A program made the position numbers and the translations under genes. Under the pieces are notes generated by a model. The model saw nothing but the letters and a program-made list of their open reading frames with translations. It had not been told where the DNA came from and searched no databases. This document shows positions 15,618 to 25,262 of a DNA stretch of 41,459 bases, one piece after another. Origin of the DNA: Oscillibacter sp. ER4 (GTDB taxonomy: Bacteria > Bacillota > Clostridia > Oscillospirales > Oscillospiraceae); contig NZ_JPJG01000051.1 of assembly GCF_000765235.1 (NCBI RefSeq), forward strand, positions 1 through 41,459, written 5' to 3'. Every line of letters starts with the position of its first letter. The stretch's first letter is position 1.

Positions 15618-15666
15618 CGCATACGAGTAAAAACGCTTTATAGAGATTGCAGAAGGAGGGGAGACC

Positions 15667-17046
15667 ATGCAGGAAGCGGTGCCGAGATTGCTCATTGCCG
15701 GGACGAACAGCGGGTGCGGCAAGACGACGGTGACCTGCGCGATCTTGCAGGCGCTCGTCAATGCCGGTGTGCCCGTCGCCGCGGCGAAGTGCGGTCCCGA
15801 TTACATCGACCCCATGTACCACCGCGAGATCATCGGCGCGAAGAGCAGCAATTTAGACCCCTTCTTTTTTGACGATGACACGCTGCGTTTCCTCCTTGCG
15901 CAAAACGGCGCGAGGAAGGACGTGACGGTCATCGAGGGCGTGATGGGCTATTACGACGGCATCGGCCTCGACTCCTCGCGCGCGGGCACCTTTGAGGTCG
16001 CACAGCGGACGGAAAGTCCCGTCGTACTCGTGCTGAACGCGAAGGGCGCGGGACTGTCGGCGCTGGCCGTGCTCGACGGATTTCTGCACTTTGCAACGGA
16101 AAACCGCATCCGCGGCGTCATTCTGAACGGCTGCACTGCGATGAGCTATCCGACGCTCGCGCGGGCGATCGAAGAACGCTTCGGCATTCATGCCTGCGGC
16201 TTTCTGCCGCAGCTGCCGGACTGCTCGCTCGAGAGTCGTCACCTTGGCCTCATCACCGCGGCAGAGGTGGACGATCTGAAAGAAAAGATGCAGCGTCTCG
16301 CCGCCAAGGCGCGGGAGACGATCGACCTGGACGCGCTGCTGCAAATCGCGAAGAGCGCGCCGCCGCTTACATTCACGCCGCCGGACATTCCGGCGGCGGG
16401 CGAGCATGTGCGCATCGGCGTCGCGCGCGACAGGGCATTTTGCTTTTACTATGAAGACAGCCTGGAACTCCTGCGCCGCTTAGGGGCGGAGCTTGTGCCG
16501 TTCAGTCCGCTGTCAGATGAACGCTTACCGGAAGACCTGCACGGCCTGTACCTCGGCGGCGGATATCCCGAGCTCTACGCGGAGCGGTTGGAGGCAAACG
16601 CCGCCATGCGCGCTTCTATCCGCGCGGCGGTGGAAAGGGGACTGCCCTGCGTCGCCGAGTGCGGCGGCTTTATGTACCTGACGCAGTCCATCGCGGGACA
16701 TGCGATGGCGGGCGTTTTATCGGGCAGCTGCTTCGACGCGGGGAAGCTGACGCGCTTTGGCTACGCGACATTGACGGCGCAGCGGGATTCGATGCTGTTT
16801 GCCGCGGGCGAGCAGATCCCCGCGCACGAGTTCCACCGCTGGGATGCGGAAAATCCGGGCGAGGACTTCCTCGCGGAAAAGCCGAGCGGAAGAAGCTGGC
16901 GCTGCGCGTATGCGGGCGAAACGCTCTACGCAGGCTATCCGCACTTCCACTTTTATGCAGACATCGGCGTTGCAGAGCGCTTTGTTGCCGCCTGCCGAAA
17001 GGAGAAACACCGCCATGAGCGAACCGATGAAACCGATGGAAATTGA
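15667..17046 (+). CDS. cbiA: Cobyrinate a,c-diamide synthase
   Basis: 459 residues, normal for CbiA. The N-terminal ATPase part starts LLIAGTNSGCGKTTVTC (P-loop) with FDDDTLRFLL and VIEGVMGYYDG. The C-terminal glutamine amidotransferase part has LGGGYPELYAERLEAN and the nucleophile Cys 332 in VAECGGFMYL. It amidates the a and c side chains of cobyrinate using glutamine and ATP. AAGGAGGGG precedes ATG 15667. The 3' end overlaps cbiC by 32 bases. Confidence 0.96.
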   Translation: MQEAVPRLLIAGTNSGCGKTTVTCAILQALVNAGVPVAAAKCGPDYIDPMYHREIIGAKSSNLDPFFFDDDTLRFLLAQNGARKDVTVIEGVMGYYDGIGLDSSRAGTFEVAQRTESPVVLVLNAKGAGLSALAVLDGFLHFATENRIRGVILNGCTAMSYPTLARAIEERFGIHACGFLPQLPDCSLESRHLGLITAAEVDDLKEKMQRLAAKARETIDLDALLQIAKSAPPLTFTPPDIPAAGEHVRIGVARDRAFCFYYEDSLELLRRLGAELVPFSPLSDERLPEDLHGLYLGGGYPELYAERLEANAAMRASIRAAVERGLPCVAECGGFMYLTQSIAGHAMAGVLSGSCFDAGKLTRFGYATLTAQRDSMLFAAGEQIPAHEFHRWDAENPGEDFLAEKPSGRSWRCAYAGETLYAGYPHFHFYADIGVAERFVAACRKEKHRHERTDETDGN

Positions 17047-17641
17047 ACAGCGCAGCTTTGCGATCATCACCGAGCTTTTGGGCGATAGGGTGCTTGCGCC
17101 GGAAAACGAGCTTGTCATCAAGCGCGTCATCCACACGACGGCGGACTTTGACTATGCCGACAATCTGACATTTTCCGAGCACGCGGTGCAAAAGGGTATC
17201 GCCGCGCTGAAAAGCGGCTGCGACATCGTCACCGACACGCAGATGGCGAAAGCGGGCATCAACAAGACGATCCTCGCGAGCCTCGGCGGCGAGGTGCATT
17301 GCTTCATGTCCGACCCCGATGTTGCGCAGGAGGCGAAATCTTGCGGCGTGACGCGGGCGTTCGTTTCGATGGAAAGAGCGGCAATGCTGCAAAAACCCTG
17401 TATTTTCGCCATCGGCAACGCACCGACGGCGCTGCTGTCGTTAGAGCAGCTGATGGAAGAGGGAAAAGCCGCCCCCGCGCTCATCATCGGTGTGCCGGTG
17501 GGCTTTGTGAATGTGGAGATAAGCAAGGAGCGCATCATCGAAAAGGCGCGCGCGCCGTACATCGTCGCGCGTGGACGCAAGGGCGGCAGCAACGTGGCCG
17601 CGGCCATCTGCAACGCCCTGCTCTATCAGATCTGGCGGTAA
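17015..17641 (+). CDS. cbiC: Cobalt-precorrin-8 methylmutase
   Basis: 208 residues starting MSEPMKPMEIEQRSFAIITE. VIHTTADFDYADNLTFSEHA contains the catalytic histidine region of CbiC/CobH. CDIVTDTQMAKAGIN, AIGNAPTALLSLEQL and IGVPVGFVNVEISKE are further family blocks. The enzyme moves the C11 methyl group to C12, giving cobyrinate. AAAGGAG lies ten bases before ATG 17015, inside cbiA. The gene is followed after four bases by cbiD. Confidence 0.95.
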   Translation: MSEPMKPMEIEQRSFAIITELLGDRVLAPENELVIKRVIHTTADFDYADNLTFSEHAVQKGIAALKSGCDIVTDTQMAKAGINKTILASLGGEVHCFMSDPDVAQEAKSCGVTRAFVSMERAAMLQKPCIFAIGNAPTALLSLEQLMEEGKAAPALIIGVPVGFVNVEISKERIIEKARAPYIVARGRKGGSNVAAAICNALLYQIWR

Positions 17642-17645
17642 AAAG

Positions 17646-18773
17646 ATGGAAGAATATCTCGTAAAGGACGGTAAGCGCCTGCGCCTCGGCTACACAACCG
17701 GCTCGTGCGCGGCGGCTGCGGCCAAGGCTGCGGCGTGGATGCTGCTGACGGGCAGAAAAAAGGACACGATCCGGCTGCAAACGCCGAAAGGCATCGAGCT
17801 CAATTTAGACGTGCTGGACATTCAGCGGTCCGCGGACGAGGTGCGCTGCGCCATCCGAAAGGACAGCGGTGACGACCCCGACGTGACGCGCGGTACGCTC
17901 ATTTTTGCCGCGGTGAGAAAATCGGCCACGCCCGGCGTGACCATCGACGGCGGCGAGGGCGTCGGCCGCGTGACGAAGCCGGGGCTCGACCAGCCCGTGG
18001 GCGAGGCGGCCATCAACTCTGTGCCGCGGCGCATGATCGAAGAAAACGTGCGCGAGGTCTGCATGCTCGTCGGATACGACGGCGGCCTTGACGTGACGAT
18101 CTCCGCGCCGGAGGGCGAGGCGCTCGCGAAAAAGACTTTTAACCCGCGCCTCGGCATCGAGGGCGGCATCTCCATTCTGGGCACGACCGGCATCGTCGAG
18201 CCGATGAGCGAGCAGGCATTGCTTGACACCATCCGCGTGGAGCTGCGACAGCGGCGTGAGAGCGGCGCGGACTACGTTCTCCTCGCGCCCGGCAACTACG
18301 GCGCGGACTACATCCGCGATTTTATCGGGCTTGACCCGAAGACGGCGGTGCTGACGTCGAACTTCATCGGCGACAGTTTGGAATTCTGCAAGGAATTCGG
18401 TTTTCACGGCGCGCTGCTCATCGGGCACATTGGTAAGCTCGTCAAGCTCGCGGGCGGCATGTGGAACACGCACTCGAAATTCGGCGACTGCCGCATGGAG
18501 ATCATCGCCTCGCACAGCGCGGCGCTGGGCCTGCGCGCAGAACGCACGGAGGAAATTCTGCACTGCGCCACCTGCGACGACGCGCTGCGCATCCTGGACG
18601 AAGAGGGGCTGAAGGATGCCTTCCTCGTGCGTCTGGGACAGCGCATCGGCACGATGCTCGGCTATAAGAGCGGCGAACTCCAGAGCGGCGCAATCTTATT
18701 TTCGAAAGAATACGGTTTCCTCTGCGAAACGGAAGGCGCGGAGGAACTGCTCGAACAGATCAGGGAGGGCTGA
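17646..18773 (+). CDS. cbiD: Cobalt-precorrin-5B C1-methyltransferase
   Basis: 375 residues, standard for CbiD. The start MEEYLVKDGKRLRLGYTTGS holds the conserved GYTTGSCAAAAAKAA block. EGVGRVTKPGLDQPVGEAAI, FNPRLGIEGGISILGTTGIV and FHGALLIGHIGKLVKLAGG are also conserved. It adds the C1 methyl group after ring contraction. I chose ATG 17646 over longer in-frame starts because it restores the family N-terminus; the ribosome binding site is weak, so coupling to cbiC four bases upstream is likely. Confidence 0.96.
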   Translation: MEEYLVKDGKRLRLGYTTGSCAAAAAKAAAWMLLTGRKKDTIRLQTPKGIELNLDVLDIQRSADEVRCAIRKDSGDDPDVTRGTLIFAAVRKSATPGVTIDGGEGVGRVTKPGLDQPVGEAAINSVPRRMIEENVREVCMLVGYDGGLDVTISAPEGEALAKKTFNPRLGIEGGISILGTTGIVEPMSEQALLDTIRVELRQRRESGADYVLLAPGNYGADYIRDFIGLDPKTAVLTSNFIGDSLEFCKEFGFHGALLIGHIGKLVKLAGGMWNTHSKFGDCRMEIIASHSAALGLRAERTEEILHCATCDDALRILDEEGLKDAFLVRLGQRIGTMLGYKSGELQSGAILFSKEYGFLCETEGAEELLEQIREG

Positions 18774-18775
18774 AC

Positions 18776-19531
18776 GTGGTACATTTTGTTGGCGCCGGAA
18801 GCGGTGCGCCGGATCTCATCACGCTGCGGGGCGCAAGGCTCCTTGGCGAAGCAGATGTGGTGATCTACGCGGGTTCGCTGGTGAATCCCGAGCTGCTTAC
18901 ACTCACGAAACCAGGCTGCGAGGTTCACGACAGCGCGAAGCTGACGCTTGAAGAGGTCATCGCCCTCATCGAGCGGGCGGAGCGCGAGGGAAAGACCACC
19001 GTGCGATTGCACACGGGCGACCCGAGCATTTACGGCGCGGTGCGCGAGCAGTTCGACGCGCTCACAGAGCGCGGCATCGACTTTGATGTCTGCCCCGGCG
19101 TCAGCTCGTTCTGCGGCGCTGCGGCGGCGCTGCGGGCGGAATACACGCTGCCGAATGTGAGCCAGACGGTCATCATCACGCGCACGGCGGGCCGCACGCC
19201 GGTGCCCGAGCGTGAGTCCATCCGCAGCTTGGCCGCGCATCAGGCGACGATGGTGCTGTTCTTGAGCACCTCACTCACAGAAAAGCTGCAAGGCGAGCTC
19301 CTTGCGGGCGGCTATGGAGAGACAACGCCCGCGGCCATCGTTTACAAGGCGACATGGCCGGAGGAGAAGATCTTCCGCTGCACGGTGGGCACGCTGCATA
19401 AGACGGTGACGGAAAACGGCATGAAAAAGACGGCGTTGATCGTGGTGGGCGGCTGCCTTGGCGACGAATATCTGCGCTCGCTGCTCTACCACCCCGACTT
19501 TACGACGGAATACCGCAAGGGGAAGGCATGA
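18776..19531 (+). CDS. cbiF: Cobalt-precorrin-4 C11-methyltransferase
   Basis: 251 residues beginning VHFVGAGSGAPDLITLRGAR (GTG start at 18776, GGAGGG six bases before). AGSLVNPELL, HTGDPSIYGAVREQ and CPGVSSFCGAAAAL are the SAM-binding motifs of the uroporphyrinogen methyltransferase superfamily in the CbiF/CobM form. It methylates C11 before lactone opening by CbiG, which is encoded next with a four-base overlap. The length is normal. Confidence 0.95.
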   Translation: MVHFVGAGSGAPDLITLRGARLLGEADVVIYAGSLVNPELLTLTKPGCEVHDSAKLTLEEVIALIERAEREGKTTVRLHTGDPSIYGAVREQFDALTERGIDFDVCPGVSSFCGAAAALRAEYTLPNVSQTVIITRTAGRTPVPERESIRSLAAHQATMVLFLSTSLTEKLQGELLAGGYGETTPAAIVYKATWPEEKIFRCTVGTLHKTVTENGMKKTALIVVGGCLGDEYLRSLLYHPDFTTEYRKGKA

Positions 19532-20538
19532 AGATCGCAATTTTTGCCTACAGCCACGGCGGCTGCGCGGCAGCGCGGCGCGTTCGCGCGGTGCTGGCGG
19601 AGGCGGAAACCGTCTGCTACGCGGTACCGCGATTGGAAGAAGCGGGCTTCCTGCCGCTTGCGAAGGACATCTACCGCGAGCGCTTTTCATCGATGGATGC
19701 GCTCATCTTCATCGGCGCGTGCGGTATCGCCGTGCGTGAGATCGCGCCGTATCTTGTGAGCAAAAAGAACGATCCCGCGGTGCTCTGCATCGACGAGAAA
19801 ATGCAGTTTGTCATTCCGCTGCTCTCCGGCCACATCGGCGGCGCGAACGACTTATCGCGCCGACTGGCGGGCGCGCTCGGCGCAGCAGCGGTCATCACGA
19901 CGGCAACGGACGTGAACGGTAAATTTGCCGCCGATGCCTGGGCAGCAAAAAATGAATGCGCCATTTCGAGTATGCTACTTGCGAAAAAGGTCGCAGCGGA
20001 AATTCTGGAGCGCGATGTACCGCTTGTGAGCGATTTTCCGATCAAGGGTGCATTGCCCGGTGGAATTGTGGAAAAAACGCAGGGCGCGCTGGGAATTGTG
20101 ATCGGATACTGCATGAAAGAACCGTTTGCCGAAACGCTGCGCCTCACGCCGAGAGTATTGCGCGTCGGCATCGGCTGCCGCAGGGGAACTTCACAGGAAA
20201 CCATTGAAGCCGCCGTTGCGGCGGTGCTTTCTGCGCATCAGCTGGATCCAAGCGCGGTCAAGGGCGTCTATTCCATTGACTTAAAGCAGCAGGAGGCGGG
20301 GCTGCTTGCCGCCTGCGCGAAGCACAACTGGCCGACGGTATTTTACACGGCAGAGGAATTGCGCAGCGTACCGGGCGAATTCACGGATTCCCCCTTCGTG
20401 CAGGAGATGACGGGCGTCGGCAACGTCTGCGAGCGCGCAGCGATGCGCGGCGCGGAGAAATTATTGGTGAAAAAGACTGCGGTGGACGGCGTGACCGTCG
20501 CCGTGGCGGCGGAGCATTGGGAGGTTTCCTTTGGGTAA
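19528..20538 (+). CDS. cbiG: Cobalt-precorrin-5A hydrolase
   Basis: 336 residues. The N-terminal part (DALIFIGACGIAVREIAPYL, PLLSGHIGGANDLSRRLA, TTATDVNGKFAADAWA) and the C-terminal part (RVGIGCRRGTSQETIEAAV, SIDLKQQEAGLLAACA) are the two CbiG domains. It opens the delta-lactone and releases acetaldehyde, which shrinks the ring in the anaerobic pathway. The gene overlaps cbiF by four bases and cbiH by eight bases. Confidence 0.95.
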   Translation: MKIAIFAYSHGGCAAARRVRAVLAEAETVCYAVPRLEEAGFLPLAKDIYRERFSSMDALIFIGACGIAVREIAPYLVSKKNDPAVLCIDEKMQFVIPLLSGHIGGANDLSRRLAGALGAAAVITTATDVNGKFAADAWAAKNECAISSMLLAKKVAAEILERDVPLVSDFPIKGALPGGIVEKTQGALGIVIGYCMKEPFAETLRLTPRVLRVGIGCRRGTSQETIEAAVAAVLSAHQLDPSAVKGVYSIDLKQQEAGLLAACAKHNWPTVFYTAEELRSVPGEFTDSPFVQEMTGVGNVCERAAMRGAEKLLVKKTAVDGVTVAVAAEHWEVSFG

Positions 20539-21262
20539 AGTGATCGTGGTGGGCATCGGCCCCGGCAGCTATGAGGATATGACGATCCGCGCCGACCGCG
20601 CGCTGCGCGGATGCGACGCCATCGTTGGCTACGGAGTTTATGTTGACCTTGTGAAGGAGCGCTATCCGGACAAGGCGTTTTATGAAACGCCCATGACGCA
20701 GGAGGCAAAGCGCTGCGCGCTTGCGCTCGAATTTGCGCGCGCGGGCAAGACCGCGGCCATGGTCTGCTCGGGCGACAGCGGCATTTACGGCATGGCGGCG
20801 CTCGTGTACGAGCTGCGCGGCGAGAGCGAAGAGCCTGAGATCGAGGTCGTCCCCGGCCTGACGGCGGCGTGCAGCGCCGCGGCGCTTTTGGGCGCGCCGC
20901 TGACGCACGACTTTGCCGTCATCAGCCTGAGCGACCGGCTGACGCCGTGGGAGACCATCGAGAAACGCCTTGCGCATGCGGTGCAGGCGGATCTTGCTAT
21001 TGCGCTTTACAATCCCGCGAGCCGCTCCCGCCCCGAGCATCTGAAGCGCGCGTGCGATATCCTGCTGCGCTTTCTGCCTGAGAACCGACTCTGCGGCATT
21101 GCGCGCAACATCGGCCGCGCGGGAGAGAGCTGCCGCATGCTGACGCTCGGGGAGCTCAGAGAGGCAGAGGTCGATATGTTCTGCACGGTGATCGTCGGCA
21201 ACGTATCAACGAAGAAAATTGCGGGGCGGCTCATCACGCCGCGAGGGTACAAAAATGTGTAA
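20531..21262 (+). CDS. cbiH: Cobalt-precorrin-3B C17-methyltransferase
   Basis: 243 residues from TTG 20531, with GGGAGG six bases upstream and inside cbiG. VVGIGPGSYEDMTIRADRAL, CDAIVGYGVYVDLV, CSGDSGIYGMAALVYE and ALYNPASRSRPEHL are the motifs of CbiH/CobJ SAM-dependent methyltransferases. It methylates C17 and forms the lactone, the ring-contraction step. A TTG start is rare, but no ATG fits the family N-terminus. Confidence 0.94.
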   Translation: MGKVIVVGIGPGSYEDMTIRADRALRGCDAIVGYGVYVDLVKERYPDKAFYETPMTQEAKRCALALEFARAGKTAAMVCSGDSGIYGMAALVYELRGESEEPEIEVVPGLTAACSAAALLGAPLTHDFAVISLSDRLTPWETIEKRLAHAVQADLAIALYNPASRSRPEHLKRACDILLRFLPENRLCGIARNIGRAGESCRMLTLGELREAEVDMFCTVIVGNVSTKKIAGRLITPRGYKNV

Positions 21263-23240
21263 GATCTGCATTTTCGCAGGCACGACGGAGGCGCGCCGAC
21301 TCGTGGAGCTTTTGAGCACCCAGCCGGTCTCCGTCACGGCCTGCGTAGCAACGGAATACGGTGAAACGCTCCTGCCCGAAGGGGGCAACGTGACGGTGCG
21401 CTCGGGGCGTATCCCGGTGGACGGGATCATTCAAATGCTCTCCGACACGAAATTTGATTTGGTGATCGACGCGACGCACCCCTACGCGGCATCGATCACC
21501 GAGAGCGTTGCGCGCGCCTGCGCGGAGACAGGGACAGAATATCTGCGCCTTCTGCGCGAGGAGTCTGACAAGGTATCTGACTTTACTTGCGTGTTGAATG
21601 CGGAAGCAGCAGCGCTGTTCCTGTCGAAGACGGACGGAAATATCCTGCTGACGACCGGCAGCAAGGATCTGAAAACGTATAGCAAGGTAAAAGACTTTAC
21701 AGATAGAGCCTATGCGCGCGTGCTGCCGCTGGACGCGTCGCTCGCGCTCTGTCGCGAGGCGGGCGTGCTGCCGTCGCACATTTTAGCGATGCAGGGGCCG
21801 TTTTCCGAGGAGATGGACGAGGCCATGCTGCGCGCCGTGTCGGCTAAGTGGCTTGTGACGAAGGACGGCGGCGAGGCGGGCGGCTTTGCCGCCAAGGTCG
21901 CCGCGGCGCGAAAGGCCGGGGCAAATGTGCTCGTGATCGGACGGCCAAAGCAGCGGGAGGGGAAGTCCTTTTCGCAGGTGTTGGACAGCTTGGAGTGCCG
22001 CTTTGGTTTCCGATTCGCGCAGAGTGTGAAGATCGTCGGTATCGGGCCGGGTAGCAGGGATGCGATGACGCAGGAGGCGCGCCGCGCGATCGAAGAGGCG
22101 GACTGCCTCATCGGCGCGAGACGCATGCTGGATGCCGCCGCGCGCGGCGGGCAGAAGACTTATGCCGCCATCGCACCACAGGAGATCGCGGACTTCATTC
22201 ACGCGCACTGCGAATACCGGCAAAGCGCGGTCGTGATGTCGGGCGACACGGGCTTTTTCAGCGGCACGAGGAAGCTGCTGCCGCTGCTTTCTGACTGCGA
22301 GGTCAGCGTGCTGCCGGGCCTGAGCTCGCTTTCCTACCTCTGTGCAAAGCTGCAAACGTCCTATGAGGACGTTCATGTCGTCAGCCTGCATGGCCGCGCG
22401 CACGACATCACGGCAGACGTGCGCGCGCACGCGCGCGTTTTCGCGCTCGTCGGCGGCGAGAATGGCGTGAACGGCCTGTGCCGAACGCTGGCGGAAAACG
22501 GCCTCGGCACCGTGACGGTGAGCGTCGGCGAACAGCTGAGCTACGAGGATGAGACCATTACCACCGGCATGGCGGAGGAGCTGCAAAGTAAGGCCTTTGC
22601 GCCCTTGAGCGCCGTGCTGATCGAAAACGACCATCCCGATGCCATCGTGACGCACGGACTGCCGGACGAGGCGTTTTTGCGAGGCGCGGGCGAGGGCGGC
22701 GTTGTGCCGATGACCAAGAGTGAGGTGCGCGCCGTCGCGCTCTCGAAGCTCCGCCTGACCGAGCGTGCCGTCTGCTATGATATCGGCGCGGGAACGGGTT
22801 CGGTCGCCATCGAGATGGCGCTTCAGGCGAAGCACGGTCATGTCTACGCCGTTGAGCGCAGAGACGACGTGGTCGAGCTGCTGAAAAAGAATCAAGCGGC
22901 GTTCCATGTGGAGAACCTGACGGTCGTTTCCGGCACTGCGCCGGAGGCGTGCCGCGATCTGCCTGCACCGACGCACGTCTTTATTGGCGGCAGCGCGGGC
23001 AACCTGCGTGATATTCTGTCGATGCTGCTTGCCAAAAATCCGCACGTCCGCATCGTGGCGACGGCCGTCTCGCTTGAGAGCATCGCCGAGCTGACGGCGT
23101 GCATGAAGGATTTTGCCTTTACCGAGGCGGAGACCGTCTCCGTCCAGATCGCCCGCGGCAAAAAGGCGGGATCGTACCACCTGATGGCGGGGCAGAACCC
23201 CGTATATATCTTCACGATACAGTCGGAGGAGAAGCTATGA
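21255..23240 (+). CDS. cbiJET: CbiJ-CbiE-CbiT triple fusion
   Basis: 661 residues that join three enzymes. Residues 1-250 are cobalt-precorrin-6A reductase CbiJ (ICIFAGTTEARRLVELL, VIDATHPYAASITE, LLTTGSKDL). Residues 257-460 are CbiE, the C5-methyltransferase (VKIVGIGPGSRDAMTQEA, MSGDTGFFSGTRKLL). Residues 485-661 are CbiT, the C15-methyltransferase and decarboxylase (MTKSEVRAVALSKLRL, YDIGAGTGSVAIEMAL). Together they would turn cobalt-precorrin-6A into cobalt-precorrin-8. CbiE-CbiT fusions (CobL-like) are common; adding CbiJ is less so. The reading frame is unbroken. ATG 21255 lies in the cbiH end and gives the family start. Confidence 0.95.
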   Translation: MCKICIFAGTTEARRLVELLSTQPVSVTACVATEYGETLLPEGGNVTVRSGRIPVDGIIQMLSDTKFDLVIDATHPYAASITESVARACAETGTEYLRLLREESDKVSDFTCVLNAEAAALFLSKTDGNILLTTGSKDLKTYSKVKDFTDRAYARVLPLDASLALCREAGVLPSHILAMQGPFSEEMDEAMLRAVSAKWLVTKDGGEAGGFAAKVAAARKAGANVLVIGRPKQREGKSFSQVLDSLECRFGFRFAQSVKIVGIGPGSRDAMTQEARRAIEEADCLIGARRMLDAAARGGQKTYAAIAPQEIADFIHAHCEYRQSAVVMSGDTGFFSGTRKLLPLLSDCEVSVLPGLSSLSYLCAKLQTSYEDVHVVSLHGRAHDITADVRAHARVFALVGGENGVNGLCRTLAENGLGTVTVSVGEQLSYEDETITTGMAEELQSKAFAPLSAVLIENDHPDAIVTHGLPDEAFLRGAGEGGVVPMTKSEVRAVALSKLRLTERAVCYDIGAGTGSVAIEMALQAKHGHVYAVERRDDVVELLKKNQAAFHVENLTVVSGTAPEACRDLPAPTHVFIGGSAGNLRDILSMLLAKNPHVRIVATAVSLESIAELTACMKDFAFTEAETVSVQIARGKKAGSYHLMAGQNPVYIFTIQSEEKL

Positions 23241-24202
23241 TTGGGCCAATTTTGCCGCTTCTCATCGGCTTTGGCATCGACTGCGTTCTGGGCGATCCGC
23301 ACAGCCTGCCGCATCCGGTCGTGCTGATCGGGAAGACGATCAGCGCGCTGGAGTGCGTCCTGCGGAGGATTTTCCCCAAAACGCCGCGCGGTGAGCGCGC
23401 GGCAGGCGCAGTGCTGTGGTTGATCGTCGCATTTCTTGCGGCGGCGGTGCCCGCGCTGCTTCTGTGTTTGTGCGGCAGGGTGAGTTCGTGGCTGCGCCTC
23501 GCGGTCGAGAGCGTCATGTGCTGGCAGATCTTGGCGGCAAAGTCGCTGCGGGATGAGAGCATGAAGGTGTATCACGAACTCGAGCACGGCAGCATCGAAT
23601 CCGCGCGCCGCGCCGTTTCGATGATCGTGGGACGCGACACGGCGGCGCTCGACGATGTGGGCGTGACGCGCGCCGCGGTCGAGACCGTGGCGGAGAACAC
23701 GTCAGACGGCGTGGTCGCACCGCTGCTGTACCTTGCCATCGGCGGCGCGCCGCTGGGCTTTTTCTACAAGGCTGTGAATACGATGGACTCGATGCTCGGC
23801 TACGTCGAGCCACCGTATAAGGACATCGGCCTTGTGCCTGCGAAGGCGGATGATATTGCGAACTATCTGCCTGCGCGCATCTCTGCATTGCTGATGCTCG
23901 CGGCGGGCGGACTTCTGCGCATGGACGTGAAAAACGGCTGGAAGATATTCCGCCGCGACCGCTACAAGCACGCGAGCCCGAACTCCGCACAGACGGAGTC
24001 GGTCTGCGCGGGCCTTTTGGATGTGCGCCTCGCGGGCGACGCGTGGTATCACGGCGTGCTGCACAAAAAGGAGTACATCGGCGACGCACTGCGGCAGATC
24101 GAGCATGAGGATATCCCGCGCGCCTGCCGGCTGATGTACGGCACGACGCTTCTGGCGCTGCTGCTTGGCTGCGCGGTCCGGCTGCTGATTTTTTCGCTGT
24201 GA
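23237..24202 (+). CDS. cbiB: Adenosylcobinamide-phosphate synthase CbiB
   Basis: 321 residues, an integral membrane protein. GFGIDCVLGDPHSLPHPVVL at the start, then RDTAALDDVGVTRAAVETVA, NTSDGVVAPLLYLAIGG, AVNTMDSMLGY and KHASPNSAQTESVCAG are the CbiB hallmarks. It attaches aminopropanol or aminopropanol phosphate (made by CobD, encoded next) to the f side chain of cobyric acid. The start overlaps the fusion gene by ATGA, with GGAGGAG upstream. The length is normal for the family. Confidence 0.95.
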   Translation: MIGPILPLLIGFGIDCVLGDPHSLPHPVVLIGKTISALECVLRRIFPKTPRGERAAGAVLWLIVAFLAAAVPALLLCLCGRVSSWLRLAVESVMCWQILAAKSLRDESMKVYHELEHGSIESARRAVSMIVGRDTAALDDVGVTRAAVETVAENTSDGVVAPLLYLAIGGAPLGFFYKAVNTMDSMLGYVEPPYKDIGLVPAKADDIANYLPARISALLMLAAGGLLRMDVKNGWKIFRRDRYKHASPNSAQTESVCAGLLDVRLAGDAWYHGVLHKKEYIGDALRQIEHEDIPRACRLMYGTTLLALLLGCAVRLLIFSL

Positions 24203-24211
24203 GGGAAGAGA

Positions 24212-25258
24212 ATGCTTTATCAAACGGAAAACCGCCACGGCGGAGATATCTACGGCGGCATTGCGCTCGACTTTTCGGCGAATGTGAGCCCGCTCGGCAC
24301 GCCGAGAAGCGTGACCGACGCGATCGAACGCGCGCTGCCCGAGCTCTACCGCTACCCAGACCCCTACTGCCGGACACTCGTACAGACGATCTCGGAATAT
24401 GAGGGGGTGCCGAAGAACTTTGTCCTCTGCGGCAATGGCGCGTCCGAGCTGATCTATGCCTATTGCGGGGCCGTGCGGCCCAAGCGCGCGATGGAGCTCG
24501 CACCGACGTTTTCGGAGTATTCGCTTGCCTTGCGGCGGACAGGCTGCGAGGTCGTGCGCTTTGCGCTCAAGCAAGAGGAAAACTTTGACTTGCGGGAGAA
24601 CTTTTTGCCGTTTCTTGCGCGCGAAAAGATCGACGCGCTGTTCCTCTGCAACCCGAACAACCCGACGGGACGGCTCATTGCGGACGATTTGCTGGAAGAA
24701 ATTCTGCGCATCTGCCGCGAGAAAAATATCGCGCTTTTTGTCGACGAGTGCTTTTTGAGCCTGTCGGACGGCGGCGTTGATCTGACGCCGTCCTTATCTG
24801 ACTTCCCGCAGCTTTTTATCCTCAAGGCCTTTACGAAGAGCTTTGGCATGGCGGGGCTGCGGCTGGGATATGGCCTGAGCGCGGACGAGGCATTGCTGCG
24901 GAAGATGTCGGCGGCGGTGCCGCCGTGGAATGTCTCGACGCTTGCACAGGCGGCGGGTGTCGCTGCGCTGGGCGATGCGGAGCTTTTAGAGAGAAACCGC
25001 GCGATCATCCGCGCGGAGCGCCCGTGGCTCGAGGAAAAACTGAGGAAATTCGGCTTTTGGGTGTGCCCATCGCAGGTGAATTACATCTTATTCCGTGGCG
25101 ATGTGGGCTTTACGGAACAGCTGCGAGCGCGCGGCGTCGCGATCCGCGACTGCGCAAATTTCGAGGGCCTGACATCCGGCTGGTATCGCGTCGCGGTCCG
25201 GCGGCACAAGGAAAACGAACAGCTCATCGCGGCAATCAGAAGCGTGGGAAAGGAGTGA
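24212..25258 (+). CDS. cobD: Threonine-phosphate decarboxylase CobD
   Basis: 348 residues of PLP aminotransferase fold. [12 protein letters not shown] near the N-terminus is typical of Cob[13 protein letters not shown] binds PLP, and Lys 209 in [14 protein letters not shown] is the expected Schiff-base lysine. It makes (R)-1-aminopropan-2-ol phosphate from threonine phosphate for CbiB. It follows cbiB by nine bases and precedes cbiP by four. A histidinol-phosphate aminotransferase role is the alternative, but operon context decides for CobD. Confidence 0.93.
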   Translation: MLYQTENRHGGDIYGGIALDFSANVSPLGTPRSVTDAIERALPELYRYPDPYCRTLVQTISEYEGVPKNFVLCGNGASELIYAYCGAVRPKRAMELAPTFSEYSLALRRTGCEVVRFALKQEENFDLRENFLPFLAREKIDALFLCNPNNPTGRLIADDLLEEILRICREKNIALFVDECFLSLSDGGVDLTPSLSDFPQLFILKAFTKSFGMAGLRLGYGLSADEALLRKMSAAVPPWNVSTLAQAAGVAALGDAELLERNRAIIRAERPWLEEKLRKFGFWVCPSQVNYILFRGDVGFTEQLRARGVAIRDCANFEGLTSGWYRVAVRRHKENEQLIAAIRSVGKE

Positions 25259-25262
25259 GCGC

